From the NCBI GenBank assembly GCA_947396885.1, contig OX377201.1:26761923-26825922 (forward strand): a stretch of 64,000 bases of DNA. The letters are read 5' to 3'. Shown here one piece after another: positions 47,201 through 57,069 of the stretch. The translations under genes and the position numbers were made by a program. The notes beneath the pieces are model-generated. The model saw nothing but the letters and a program-made list of their open reading frames with translations, ran no database searches and was not told the DNA's origin. Within the stretch, counting starts at the first letter, position 1. Each line of letters starts with the position of its first letter. The stretch comes from Heligmosomoides polygyrus polygyrus (taxonomy: Eukaryota; Nematoda; Chromadorea; Rhabditida; Heligmosomidae).

Positions 47201-50200
47201 AATGATGAGAATTCTTTATCCAATTGCATATGGTGCGGTAGTTGAAGTTTCTGTAAGCGGGCTTGTTTGAAGGAGCACTATCTCGTTGTTTACTATATCA
47301 TGAGAGCAGTATGTATACGAGAAGAAAATCTACGAAGTCGACTTAACTTCGATCAGAAGCAATTGAGGCAGGTTGGTGACGTTTTATCTTCTTCTTATTG
47401 TTGATGAGGTTATTGTTGGATGTTATAAGTGTTTCAGTTGCTTGCTGGTTTAAAAAACGAGAAACTAGTGAAGGATCGATTACTTCAACAGAAGAATGAA
47501 ACTGGAAGAAACGTCTCAATTATATTTTATTTTATCAATTATCGCGCTATTGTCAACGTTTTAAAGTACAAAATAGATCATATGAGGTTAGTTACGTTTT
47601 TTCGCGTTCTTATTTTGGGTGTATTCTGTGTAATCATTAGATCAGCACTATTATGTCCTTTATAGGCAAATGTTGGAAGCGCGAGAAAAAAACGAATTGC
47701 AGAAGGCGAACTACAAATGCGAACAGTGTGCTGCACAGTATGAGGTTAGTTAATGTGCTGTTTCTTCGATCTTTTCATGTAGTATGTCGAAAATGCGAGT
47801 ATGGTAGTGCAGTCAGAGGTGGCGCCGGCTGCGGTGTGTACACCGAATCTAAGTTTTCGGCTCGGGTTCAGGCTGGCAAGCTTTCATTTGCTCTGGATCA
47901 ATAGATTGGTTCCAAACTTATGTTGGATGGGTAAACCGTTGATTTATCTGCCGGCTGCCTGCCACAAGCTGTTTCTTTACGGTTATTGTGGGGATGTAGG
48001 CTAAATACGCGTCTGAATTGCCTCCACCGTTGAAACAGGGGCGGGATTCATAAACGACTTACAACAGTTTAACAGAGAAATTACAGAGGAAATTCCTGAT
48101 AGCGTTGAAATGTTTTATCATATCGCTTGGTAAGCCGCGCTAGGGATTTCGCCTGTATTTTCTCTGTAAAATTGCTGTAAGTCGTTGATGAATCGGGCTC
48201 CAGAATGCGCATAGGATCCCTTGAAGGCAATTGTAAGGCACACCTCTGAGTGCAATAAATAAATAAGTAAATTCTCCTTCCCAGGCAAATGTGGTACCAC
48301 TTTACCGACCCGGAAGGGAGCTTTACTTTTCGCGAGCCGGACCAAAAGTCTCAAGTCGGAATGCACCAGTGGCAGCTCCTACTACTGTGCTACTACGCGC
48401 CTCTTATCCTTCTTATCCTTTACTACTTAGACAGTGTTGCTGGTTTCGATATGATTATGAGCGTATTAGCATTATTTAGGACATGGATATCGACCGGATA
48501 TTTGACCCACAAACTGGTACACTGAAGTGTTGGCGATGTCAAGGTGAGGTGACACAGGATATCACGGGAGGACCCACTCAAGTCACGAGGTGAGTCTCAT
48601 CGAATCTTATATGTCGGTGCTGGACATATCTCTCGTGTATACCTAGTACTATGAACGCCATATATAGTATAGTTGTGTTAAAAGCGGCAATTGCTCAAGT
48701 GTTTATACTTCATTCACCGTGGGTAGACGCAGATCCTTCGCGTTTAGTTGACGGTGGTGGTTTTGACACTGTGATGGTCAAATTTCCGTCGTTCAGATGT
48801 ACTCGTACTGTTTAGGACTCTCCTGGCTCGATTTAATGAGCAAATGCTGCCCCTATTTGCCGCCATTCGGGAGCTAACTGGTATACAACTGGCTCCACAC
48901 TTGTTGGAACCGGACATAAATCAGTATCTTGCCGAGGAAGACAAAGGTAATGGAAGCCATAACGATGTAAAACCTAAAATCAATTTCGCAAAATTCTTTC
49001 GTTTTTTCTTGTTCTAGAAATGTTGCCAATATCCTCTTGAATCTCCAAGTTCTACTTACGGTTAGAGCGGTGTCAGTGGTTGTTAATCATCTCGGGATGT
49101 TAGGTTGTAGTTGAAACCCTTTGAAAGAATTTGGGAAGCGAACCAGCACGGTTTGATCCACGGTGACATTCGCTGTTTCCCGCGTTGATTTGTAAATTCC
49201 GGCGGGTTAGCTGCGAACTTTTATAGCTCGAAGGGCAGCGGTGTTCGTTTTCCTCCTGGAGGATGTTTTGATCGTGATAAACAGTCGCCTAGTTTACTGC
49301 CAACCACTGCTTATAAAAACCTGGTTGCCAATAAAAAGCCTAAGCGTTCTGATGACGACTAAAGCGCTTTTACAGCAGCTGAACCTCAACATCAACTTCT
49401 GGACTTCTCCACGTCAGCAGGTGGTTCACGAGCGCAACTGGGCGGCGTGGCTCACGCATACAACTCGGGACCATCCATTAAATACGCTAATGCCGACCAA
49501 ATAACTGTCGATTTGAATGCTGATACCAACAGGTACGTGGCAATTCATAGCTTCTTTATTGCTGCCTCATCACTATTACTATCAAATACATTACTTGTCG
49601 CCATCTCGATTAATGTACTTCAAAAAGAGTTTGCTGTGGCCTTATGTTTGTTAATTTTTAGCCTCGAATACGTTTTATTATGCACCACTTTTCCAGTAAG
49701 CCTGTCGAAGAAGCGAAGGTGGTGCCCACATGGCTTCAAGATGATGCTATCGGAGGAAGCGATCAAAACCTCACCAATGATGATCATGGTTTGGGAGCGG
49801 ACAGGTGAAATGCTTCACACTTCTTATCATTTAGAGCAAATTTGAATTTCTACCTTGTCAGATTGAAAAAAGCGGAAGAACATAAGAGAGGAACGAAGGT
49901 CAATTCGGAACCATTCATACTTTTTACGTGTCGTTTTTATGGGCCATCTTTTCCAATACTTTTATGAGACACCCTTCTCTGGTATGCTCTTCCGTCAGAT
50001 GTTTTTGAAAGCAGACGGCAGACATTTGGGAACACACCACTTAGTGCCATGAAATGCTGTACTGTTGAAGAATGCTTTGAAAAAGCTTTTTGATCAGCAA
50101 AAGTTCCGTGAGCACACTATTTCTTTGCAAATGCGGTCCACGTAATTAACACAAGACGTTCGGCTGCGCTCCGAAAGCTCTTGGTTTAATTGTAACCCAA

Positions 50201-51640
50201 TATTGCACCAGTTTTTTTCCTACCGGTAACTTCTTCCCTTACATCACCTAGGTTGTTTCATCTTTCAAGACGTCTGCGATATCATCATGGCCTTTTAACC
50301 GCCAAGTTCGTCTAAACTGATTCAAGTTCTAAATAGTTCTAGCCAATGTCTGCATGACCGCAGCCCTTCTGCAATTTTGCTCGGAAAAATCAGAGCAAAG
50401 TAAAAGCTAAGCGGGAGTGTAGTGAAGCTTTTAAAAGAATCTCAAGCGCAGGGTCTGTTGTGCTTGCCTTCTGTCTACATATTTTCCTATCAACAGCGTT
50501 TTCCGGCGGAAGGTGCTGTTGACTTGAGCGAGATCTGTCTTGACGTTCCACCTCTCTTTTGGCTCCTTCGTGATTGCTTCCTATGTGCTTCGAGCTTTAT
50601 AGCCAGATATGAGCCAATCTTCTGGTTTCTGAAGGTAATCCCGTACCATCAATCTCTTCTGTGTGATTCATCTGGATGCTCATCTGTGCATCCTTGCCTC
50701 GACAGAATGAAACTAATTACCGCTAGTATTCATAACCGTATAGTGGAAGCCTACCAACTGCTCTGTACGGCGTTTTCGTGAGATTTCTGAAGTACTGCTG
50801 GTCATGGAGGATTCCAGAGGACTGCTCCGTATACAAAAAGTTCGTACTTGCCGACCCTTCATAGTCTTAGGATTCAGCAACCCAGTCGTGAAGCATGAAG
50901 TGTTGGAGTTTCTCCACCTTCACGATGATCTGACCTTGGCGACTGAGTGAGTGCTGGTTCAATTTGATGCTTATAGCTGATGAATCCTGTTTCTTTAGTT
51001 ATACCTTACTATGAAGCTCGTTTGGACGTCGTATACCGGGGCGCCGTCTGTGTAGAGAGAAAGGTTCAGAGTGGCCACATGAAGGTGCCATTTGTTGCTG
51101 ATCTCATGGCTCTATTTTTTCACGCGCACTGTCTCCATACTTTCCTTTTATTCACACTGGAAACATAGTCCTAAGAATGCATCGGTTCGCCTGAATATTC
51201 TTCTGATTTAGGAAGGCGTTTCAGTTTCCATGTTTAGGGACTTGCGTTCTCGTAACTGTGTGATGAGTCATAAAGTCACTCGTTTAGTGCCGATACCTTG
51301 CCTCATGCTGCATCATCGGTATCGCTGAGCTTAATGGCAGAACTGGAGAACATCGAAGAGCCTCCGGAGAAGCGGTCACGGCCGAACGAAGAAGAGAATG
51401 GTGTCAGCAACGGTGCAGTCGAAGGAGAAGAGGACGATGAGGATGATGAGGAAGAAGAGATGATCTCCGTCGCTGGAAAGATGGTAGGTGTTCCAGCCGC
51501 GATAGAACTACTCTACGGCTGGATGATTAACTCTGTTTTAGGTTCCTTTGAGTGAAGTAACCGCCGAGATGGTGGCGGAAATGACGGAAGAGGAGCGCGA
51601 CCGATACACTGCCATCATGCAGGAGAATTTGTACTACTGA
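38208..51640 (+). CDS. gtf-2E1: General transcription factor IIE subunit alpha (TFIIE alpha)
   Basis: Eleven exons join in phase to about 447 residues: 38208-38348, 47258-47371, 47438-47586, 47666-47744, 48480-48589, 48816-48946, 49376-49532, 49697-49788, 50871-50946, 51288-51483, 51542-51640. TFIIE alpha acts with TFIIE beta in the RNA polymerase II pre-initiation complex and recruits and regulates TFIIH. Visible features are the N-terminal TEVPPSLHRALLLMVKNFF, the winged-helix segment ending YFINYRAIVNVLKYKIDHMR, a C4 zinc ribbon (CEQC near residue 153, CWRC near 178, with spacing as in the human protein), RTLLARFNEQ, a GPSIKYAN...ITVDLN segment, a long acidic run, and the C-terminal VAGKM-VPLSEVTAEMV. 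Human TFIIE alpha has 439 residues. Exon 2 could instead start at 47273. A second ATG lies at 38223. The 8.9-kb intron 1 carries an antisense LTR retrotransposon. The preceding M3 gene ends 518 bp upstream on the same strand. Confidence 0.9.
38690..39530. repeat. GC-rich fold-back made of three related ~200-bp modules
   Basis: A module at about 38720-38935 recurs inverted at about 38936-39130 and again in the first orientation at about 39235-39410. Shared landmarks are GGTACC..TCGGGACCTACTGC, CCTTCTGTC and AATCAGCGGCGG. The centre of the first pair is CGGCATGCCGCCGCTGAT near 38910-38930. It lies in gtf-2E1 intron 1. It is probably a non-autonomous fold-back transposon; no duplication was identified. 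Confidence 0.6.
40350..40646 (+). repeat. tRNA-derived SINE (family A), diverged full-length copy
   Basis: It begins with an AAGCGCAGTTGGAGG box A-like stretch and has AGTTCGAGTCTC as box B. It keeps the CTGAATGCGTGGCGCATCCC 3' region. It lies in gtf-2E1 intron 1. Confidence 0.75.
41200..41975 (-). repeat. Possible solo LTR or promoter-bearing repeat next to the Gypsy-like element
   Basis: On the minus strand a CTATAAACGCC box (41781-41791) precedes a GC-rich stretch. A transition to AT-rich sequence and a 16-base C run (41278-41293) follow. The arrangement resembles an LTR promoter with a downstream R/U5, but no terminal duplication was found. It is a low-confidence suggestion. Confidence 0.25.
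41994..42113 (-). repeat. 3' LTR of the Gypsy-like element
   Basis: This is identical to the 5' LTR. The pol reading frame runs through the polypurine tract and stops at a TGA inside this LTR (stop at 42103-42105). Confidence 0.92.
42103..44835 (-). pseudogene. pol: Broken pol (RT, RNase H, integrase) of the Gypsy-like element
   Basis: The first open segment (44779 to 43121) carries reverse transcriptase with the YLDD active site at residues 121-124, RNase H (VAADASEYGIG, TDHKPL, QADALSRL) and the integrase HHCC zinc region (RDLHDGHPG...CKNCQE). The last segment (43050 to 42103) carries the integrase core with VTDNGTQF and a Glu 35 residues on in SNGQVERY, plus a C-terminal LVWVRDYREG region. 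Four lesions are visible: a frame change near 44815-44835, a TGA at 43121-43123 where Trp is expected, a frame change in an A/T homopolymer near 43080-43092, and another near 43018-43028. Either this copy is dead or the assembly has indels. Confidence 0.88.
44788..46275 (-). CDS. gag-pro: Gag and aspartic protease polyprotein of the Gypsy-like element
   Basis: The frame has 495 codons from the ATG at 46275, just after the primer-binding site. It stays open upstream into the LTR, but this ATG is the natural start. Residues about 45-235 resemble a retrotransposon capsid (YRRIETFNYDPDRGRTFDSW, FKVRYEGQDFNSYETMV). A basic linker follows (KKRKPQRRQRDE, residues 254-265). The aspartic protease active site DTGAEV is at 326-331. 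No CCHC zinc knuckle is present between capsid and protease, which is unusual for this group. The frame runs past the protease into the start of the RT region, then terminates after a frame change near 44815-44835. Confidence 0.85.
   Translation of the reverse strand: MEALPAILQAVQQQLNVQGAALQQLMEKLCAVSTNSSSAGTAVVLRDKHAIFDSLYRRIETFNYDPDRGRTFDSWLRRYQDLFDNECIELDEKDKTRLLVSRLDEDCHRMLTSAISPKQPSDLPWEEVVQVLNRLFGTAKTLFRRRSECFKVRYEGQDFNSYETMVKAKCSDAHFDSIDFDGLQCLFYVAGFQGSEFADYRTRLLRKLDQAENITLKYLTAECQLIKSYKDDARLLEGAPAVNVVHRQKFQLGKKRKPQRRQRDESSPKTIPHRPGKTTFKPRAPSSTDRYSRNRHIHRIVAALQKDDHPKVEVTINGRPLQLLLDTGAEVTLISEFNWNILGKPTFQQTHLTAYAANGTPLKIHGSFDTEFTISCSSGTQCVGQGTCFVTKENCNVFGMTWIKQLPDLYHAVRKYQICSSIVVDHIAAFRDTTVAKLKTDFADVFAPGLGKCTMAKATLLLKPNSQPIFKRKRPVPYATVAPLTMKLIAYSRKA
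46278..46295 (-). promoter_or_regulatory. Primer-binding site for minus-strand DNA synthesis
   Basis: The minus strand reads TGGCGATCAGGATCGACT one base after the 5' LTR. The TGG start is complementary to a tRNA CCA end. I cannot name the tRNA by eye. The gag start codon follows two bases later. Confidence 0.7.
46297..46416 (-). repeat. 5' LTR of the Gypsy-like element
   Basis: This 120-bp LTR begins TGTTGGAATG and ends GTTGTAACA on the minus strand. A TATAAAAGG box lies at about 46364-46372 on the minus strand and is the likely promoter. No mismatch to the other LTR was found by eye. Confidence 0.92.
46663..46940 (-). repeat. tRNA-derived SINE (family A)
   Basis: This copy is in reverse orientation: the ATAAAGGAGAAAGGGCGGCG tail, then the GATGCGCCACG region, with the tRNA-like head toward 46940. 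It lies in gtf-2E1 intron 1. Confidence 0.75.
47797..48260 (+). repeat. tRNA-derived SINE (family A) split by a MITE
   Basis: The head (TAGTGCAGTCAGAGGTGGCG) and middle run to about 48035. The 3' part resumes at about 48204 (AGAATGCGCATAGGATCCC). The gap is filled by the palindromic MITE 48036-48203. It lies in gtf-2E1 intron 4. Confidence 0.75.
48036..48203. mobile_element. MITE (ATTCATCAACGAC family), copy C, inside a SINE
   Basis: Long terminal inverted repeats of about 60 bp start near GGATTCATAAACGACTTACA on the left, with the matching inverted end at the right. The interior reads toward a central hairpin. It interrupts the family A SINE. Confidence 0.75.
48272..48412 (-). repeat. SINE family A, 5' fragment
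   Basis: It keeps the box B-to-middle region in reverse (TTCCCAGGCAAATGTGGTAC, then CCGACCCGGAAGGGA) and the head remnant near 48400. It follows an (AATA)n stretch and lies in gtf-2E1 intron 4. Confidence 0.6.
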
Positions 51641-52189
51641 TCTCTCTCCAACTGCTGGAGCACCCGGTCTCCTTCACTGTAGCATTCATTCCGGAACATT
51701 GGTCAGAGCATCAGCCGGTGTCCAGTAAGGATCAACAAGGACATAAGTGAAGCTGGCCAGAACCAAAAGTTGTCCATGTGTCCATAGTGATCAAGTATAG
51801 AGCACAGATAGCCCCTCGATTGTTGATGCATCTCTTCGTTATATTTATTGTCTCATACTCGGCAATAAACTGTTATCGACTAGTCACTAGTTCCGAAAAG
51901 AACAATCATATATACAGTCAAGTTATCTTCATGCGGTCGTATCACAATTGTGGCTCCCAACAGCGGGAGACATGTCACACGCGGAGAACGAGGAATGAGA
52001 TCATAAGAACAGAGATTTGGCGATGTTGCACGTCTCCTGACACTGCAGCTGCGCCACACGGTCTGGTAACAAGAGGTCGCAGTTCAGACCGCAGTCCATT
52101 TCGATCTGGAACGCGAAGGATATTCATAAATTGTCTACAGACTGCCCAAAAATATGATACTCTGAGCGATCTTAAAGTGTACGTGTGCT
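51641..52189. other. Downstream of gtf-2E1; no gene recognised
   Basis: The 3' UTR of gtf-2E1 should lie here. A frame of 151 codons at 51778-52233 shows no recognisable domain. Confidence 0.35.
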
Positions 52190-52600
52190 TTATTGCTTTT
52201 ACAGCAATTTGTATTGATACCATTTTCATGTGAAACTGGACAATTTTTAAACCAAATTGGGCACTATTAATCTTGTTGTAGCCGTTCACCAAGATTACTA
52301 TTCAGTAAATGAGATATAATTTGGATAACAGTCTTGGTGAACGGGTATAACAAGCACACTAGCAGTTGAACAACGCCATGCCAAGATTCATCGGAAGTCG
52401 AAGCTGAGCAAATTGGACCCTTTTTAACCAAATTGGACGGTTTCGAAATAAAATTGGGCACTGCTCTAAGCAGGTTTAACGCTTTTGAAATCAAAATCAA
52501 CGTTTTCAGATAAAAACGAGAGCCTTCCAATCTAATCCGAAGATTATCCGAGGCAGCTGGAATATTTTTCTGTCCAGGAAAATTTACTATTAGGTGGCTC
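52190..52600. repeat. AT-rich repeat arms (family D)
   Basis: CATTTTCATGTGAAACTGGA matches the left arm at 4130. A second block (CGCTTTTGAAATCAAAATCA, 52490) follows. It ends just before the fold-back element. Confidence 0.5.
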
Positions 52601-52618
52601 GGCGTGGAAGGCGTTTTC

Positions 52619-53335
52619 GGCACTAGTTAAAAGTTCCGACTCCACCGACAAGACTTCGGCCGAAAAAAAAAATTTTTCGCTGAAACTTCGTCTAGGGGGG
52701 TTATTTAGGGTGCTGATCACGAATCTGATATCCGTTTTTCACGATTCGGTCGGAGACCACCCATACCGATAACGTGGGTGGTCAGGCAGGGTCACCGATT
52801 TCGCTGAAACTTCGTCTACGGGGATTATTTGGGGTGCCGAGCACGAATCTGACATCCGTTTTTGAAATTGCGGCCGATTACGGTAGATTACGGTAGCTAA
52901 AGGTAACTAAGGCTGCCGAGGTCATAATCATCGATTTTGCCCAAACTTCGCCTAGGGGGGTTATTTGGGGCGCTGATCACGAATCTGACATCCGTTTTTC
53001 GCTTTACGCTGGAGTTTGGGCGAAATCGGTGACCATTACCTTAGTCACCCGTACCTTCCGTAACCTACCGTATTCCAGCGTAAAACGAAAAACGGATGTC
53101 AGATTCGTGTTCAGCACGCCAAATAACCCCCCTAGACGATGTTTCAGCGAAATCGGTGACCCTGCCTGGAACACCCACGTTATCGGTATGGGTGGTCTCC
53201 GACCGAATCGTGAAAAACGGATATCAGATTCGTGATCAGCACCCCAAATAACCCCTCCCGCCCTAGACGAAGTTTCAGCGAAATTTTTTTTCGGCCGAAG
53301 TCTTGTCGATGGAGTCGGAACTTTTAACTAGTGCC
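52619..53335. mobile_element. 717-bp fold-back DNA transposon with 8-bp target duplication
   Basis: Ends GGCACTAGTTAAAAGTTCCG and the exact inverse close the element. GCGTTTTC lies on both sides (52611-52618 and 53336-53343). Arms of over 200 bp pair, and each contains a repeated block around GGGGTTATTTGGGGTGCTGA and CACGAATCTGA. An 8-bp duplication points to hAT- or Merlin-type transposition. No coding capacity. Confidence 0.88.
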
Positions 53336-53659
53336 GCGTTTTCGTTGTGGTTGGGGTGCTCCTTTTTGGGGGTCGAGCATTCCACCCCCTCGTCCTCCTG
53401 TCCAGCCCACACCCAAGCCCCTGGGGTTGCTCCAGAGTCCAGTGGCTACCTAGCGAGATAGTGGAGACGCAGACATTTGCCACGCCTCTGCTGAAAGGGC
53501 GGAGGATAGAACGCCACTCCGCCGCTCCTTGTCACCTCAACCAACCCGTAATGAGACCACAAAGCTGTACATTAAATGACGTAGGCACTCTATTTTTTCA
53601 TTTTTCATTAAAAAAACAGCTTCTTGCTGAAAAAATCAAATTCCTTTAAGGTGATATAA

Positions 53660-53792
53660 GGCCCCGTTTATACTTCGAGGCCGAGCGACGCGACGGCATG
53701 TATAGTGGCCAAATTGATCGGTCGCGTCGCCCGATCAATGAGGCAACAATACATGGTGTCGCGTCGCTCGGCGTCGAAGTATAAACGGGTCC
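53660..53792. mobile_element. Harbinger-type MITE, 133 bp
   Basis: Inverted ends of about 50 bp start GGCCCCGTTTATACTTCGAG, with TAA on both sides (53657-53659 and 53793-53795). Confidence 0.8.
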
Positions 53793-53795
53793 TAA

Positions 53796-55087
53796 GGGGT
53801 CGAATTACGCTGCAATCGGCCTGTTTTTCGTGGCAGTTTCAGAGAGGTCTCAAACGGTCGTCATGACGCCCCAACACGATGACCCGCTTCGTCAAATCCC
53901 TGAGCAACACAACGCTTCTCATGGGCTGGGCTAGTTCGACTCACAACTGGAACAGAAGGGGCCTTGAGGGTACAAGGTCGAGCAGATCGACGACCTACGT
54001 GACGACAAGTTGCCGAGATGACTTCCACCAGATGTGGTGGCCGGAGTTTGAGCGCTTCTTTTGTTACAGGCTAGTTGATGAGGAATCAGGCACTTCAACT
54101 TTTTGATCAGCCCATTTCGAGTGATCGACAATTGGACAGTTATGGGCTACAATACCGCCCAAATTCTTGGCAAAAAAGGCGCTTTGCGACGGATTAATCC
54201 ATCACAAAGCGTAGTATTGCCATAACGCTTTTCAAAGTTATTTGTTTAAAATCTAATTAACACCATTAGAAGCCTCGTCTCATTTTCTATCCAGCGATCT
54301 AAACGTCATCTAAAACGATTGCACAGTGACCTAGTTATGAAGCTTCTACTTCCTCGGCTCCGTTAATTGATTTACGACCCTTCCGAGATCCCCAGTGGCA
54401 TGTCCTTAAGGCTTTTCGTTGACGAGGTTTATCGGAACTCAGAAATCCTCCATTGTTTCAGCAGATCTGTATTTGTTACGCATCAAGTGTCATTGTGGTA
54501 CTAAATAGTGCCAAGTTTGAATAACATAGGCCCAATTTCAGATAAGCGCAAACGCGCGGAAACCTAAGATTCAGTTAATAATTACCCAACTAGTAGCCTG
54601 CTACAGAAGGCAGTATTCTACTATTCCATTGTGGGAACGATGATCTTTATAAAACGTGTAAATTGGCTTTGAGAAATGGACAGAATTGACTAGATTTTCT
54701 TTTTTCCCAACAAGGGATTGGTACAATCTCAATATGCGGCGTAGGATTTCTCCTATCTTTGAACTTCGGTTGTTCCTGTACAGAATAAGTACGAAAGCCG
54801 TGTTTTTTGTGGTCTACAGTAGACCACAAGCGCATTCGAATCTGAGAAGAACGAAAGGATTTTGACCGTTCAAAGTAGATTTCTATGCGGCCAAAGTTTG
54901 ACGAAAACAACAAAAAATTTCGGTTCAGTCGCTCACCTCTTCATGGATGAGTTTATTCGAAAAATCAGCTGGACAGCATTTCTCAGCTCGTTGCGAGCTT
55001 TCCACAGATGTAGTATTGTCCGAATTCAAACTGAAAACCATTTTCACCTCTTCGGCCGTCGAAACAAGTTTGGGGCTGCGCTTCGGC
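53796..55087. other. No recognised gene
   Basis: Short frames only. Sequence is interrupted by the gap at 55088. Confidence 0.35.
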
Positions 55088-55287
55088 NNNNNNNNNNNNN
55101 NNNNNNNNNNNNNNNNNNNNNNNNNNNNNNNNNNNNNNNNNNNNNNNNNNNNNNNNNNNNNNNNNNNNNNNNNNNNNNNNNNNNNNNNNNNNNNNNNNNN
55201 NNNNNNNNNNNNNNNNNNNNNNNNNNNNNNNNNNNNNNNNNNNNNNNNNNNNNNNNNNNNNNNNNNNNNNNNNNNNNNNNNNNNNNN
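55088..55287. other. Assembly gap (200 N)
   Basis: A run of exactly 200 undetermined bases; the round number suggests a scaffold gap whose true size may differ. Confidence 0.99.
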
Positions 55288-55473
55288 TATGGAAGGGAGC
55301 ACTACCGAAAAAGGAGACAACGGTGCATCCAAGGGCCTTTTTGATATATGTATGTTTTGTGTATGTTTTCAATGTAATTGTTTTCTAGCACGATTCCAGC
55401 TCAGGCTCGGGGGTACTAAAGATGACGAAATATCCATTCAGAGAATTTTCCACGGTATCTAGAACACTTTTAT

Positions 55474-55695
55474 TCAAGAAAGTACAGTAAGAAGGTACAG
55501 CACCTCTCGCCGGCGCCGCAAACATCCATATCCTTCGTATGGAAGTCGACACTCTGCACAGGACATTACACCAAAGTCGTCACACGTCTCCGTGCAACGC
55601 TCGTAATTCCTTCGCTGCTCAGCTTCGTGTTCTGTTTCGTACTGAAATAAGGACGCATTTGGCTTCCTTGTCGTGACCTGTCGAAGCATAAGATG
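55474..55695 (-). CDS. Possible 3'-terminal exon of an unrecognised cysteine-containing protein
   Basis: The minus strand has a CGACAG acceptor near 55680, then about 68 codons with CTETCDDFGVMSCAECRLPY followed by EGYGC and a basic RRRRE. The stop TGA (55474-55476) overlaps an AATAAA signal (55469-55474), as at a real gene end. Upstream exons, expected at higher coordinates, were not found. Confidence 0.35.
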   Translation of the reverse strand, partial: HLMLRQVTTRKPNASLFQYETEHEAEQRRNYERCTETCDDFGVMSCAECRLPYEGYGCLRRRREVLYLLTVLS

Positions 55696-56130
55696 TCGAG
55701 GAAATGAGATATTTTTTAAACGTTGAATTCAAATCCTTGTTGTGACTTGGGACTAAGCATTTATTTTCCGGAGTGCTGTTAACCCACAAGATGTGATGTA
55801 GATCATCACCGTGAGTACTGTCTTCTTAGGTGTTCGTACTGCCTAAGGCTTCTTCAAGCTAAAGAAGTAAAACGGAAGAAGACTTTTGTAGTTGACCTTT
55901 ACTACTGGGATGCGTCATCTATAAGCCTAGTGCAACAAGGCTCCCAATTTCTCTCCACTCACTCACAGACGTACATAAAAGGTGCCTCCAGTCAGGAGGA
56001 CCCTTTTAAATGGGCTCTTTCAGGTCAAATAGGCTAAATGGTGGACTCGCTCCTTTTAAAGGGCGTTTCTTACTAAAGCGCCCCATCGGCGAGATCTCCC
56101 TCCATCCGTCATTTTTCCGGGAATGAGGAG

Positions 56131-56225
56131 ATAAGCATAAAGGACGGCATCAGTCAATCTCTACATATGTGGAATGCGTCGCGCATTCTGCTACAACGTA
56201 ACGTAAAAGTTCGTACTGACATACG
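56131..56225 (-). repeat. SINE family A, 3' fragment
   Basis: AAAGGACGGCATCAGTCAAT and the ATTCTGC region in reverse; the head is missing. Confidence 0.55.
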
Positions 56226-56284
56226 CGAACCTATAGCCCATAGCGACGACTAAAAATGAATTAGTTTTCCATCAGCGCTCTCCA

Positions 56285-56640
56285 TTCCATCAGTGCCTGA
56301 TCGTAATAAAATATTCGAGCTGGAATCGCTTGCTATTCGTAGGAAGCAAAACGATCTAGTTATGATTTTCAAGATGATGACTGGAGGAAAAGTTGCACTT
56401 CCACTTACTGAGCTTTACACAGTCCATCATTCTACCACTAGGGGTTGTAGATCTAAAATTCATTATTCTACGGCCAGAAGTTGTGTTCGTGCCTCCTTTT
56501 TTCTCAAAGGGCCGGTTCTGAATTCTTGATGCTTACCAAAAAACAAACTTTGCCATCTTCGTTTAACCAATATAAAAAGCTTGTTGGTAGTTATCTTAAG
56601 ACTCGCTAATTCGCCGTTTCTTGTATTTTTGTGTTTATCA
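56285..56640 (+). mobile_element. CR1-like LINE 3' fragment
   Basis: The 78-codon frame at 56293-56529 (LESLAIRRKQNDLVMIFKMM, then SCVRASFFLKGPV) matches the C-terminus of a CR1/jockey-type reverse transcriptase and the 3' part seen at 23600-23720, but from a different subfamily. It is 5'-truncated. Confidence 0.6.
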
Positions 56641-56696
56641 CCAATGTGTTGTCTTGCTGGTGTTTATTTCGTCGCGTGTTGTCATAAACGTATAAA

Positions 56697-56993
56697 AGGA
56701 TAAGTAAAGGACAAAGGATGGCGTTACTCAATCCCTTCTGGGATGCACCAGCGCATTCTACTTCTACGGGATGTTGTGGAGGCGAAATGAATGCGTATTT
56801 GGCCATACAATGACTTGCAGTGGCTAGCCGATGAACAAGTCAGCGCTTTATCCTTCCCAGATAAGTCTGGTACCAATTCACCGACCCCGGAGGGATGGAA
56901 GGCTTGGTTGGCCTGGGCGGGAAATCCGAACCAAGAACCTGGTATCGAGTGCACGCGACAATCGCGCCTCCTCCGACTGCGCTTCACGCGCCC
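56697..56993 (-). repeat. SINE family A, full length with 11-bp target duplication
   Basis: AAACGTATAAA flanks it (56686-56696 and 56994-57004). Box A and the GGGCGCG head are near 56993. A (TAAA)n run follows at 57000. Confidence 0.9.
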
Positions 56994-57069
56994 AAACGTA
57001 TAAATAAATAAATAAATAACGTTAGGCTGCTCTTTCGGTCGTAACCCTGTTCGCACCAGCTATACATAT

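Noticed and set aside
49211..49375. An in-frame TAA (49360-49362) in what looked like a longer TFIIE alpha exon, suggesting a broken gene or a 30-base intron
   Set aside because: Exon 48816-48946 joins exon 49376-49532 in phase using the good TTTTACAG acceptor, so the TAA lies in the intron and no lesion is needed.
54862..55462. Open frames across 55088-55287
   Set aside because: They are open only because the N run contains no stops.
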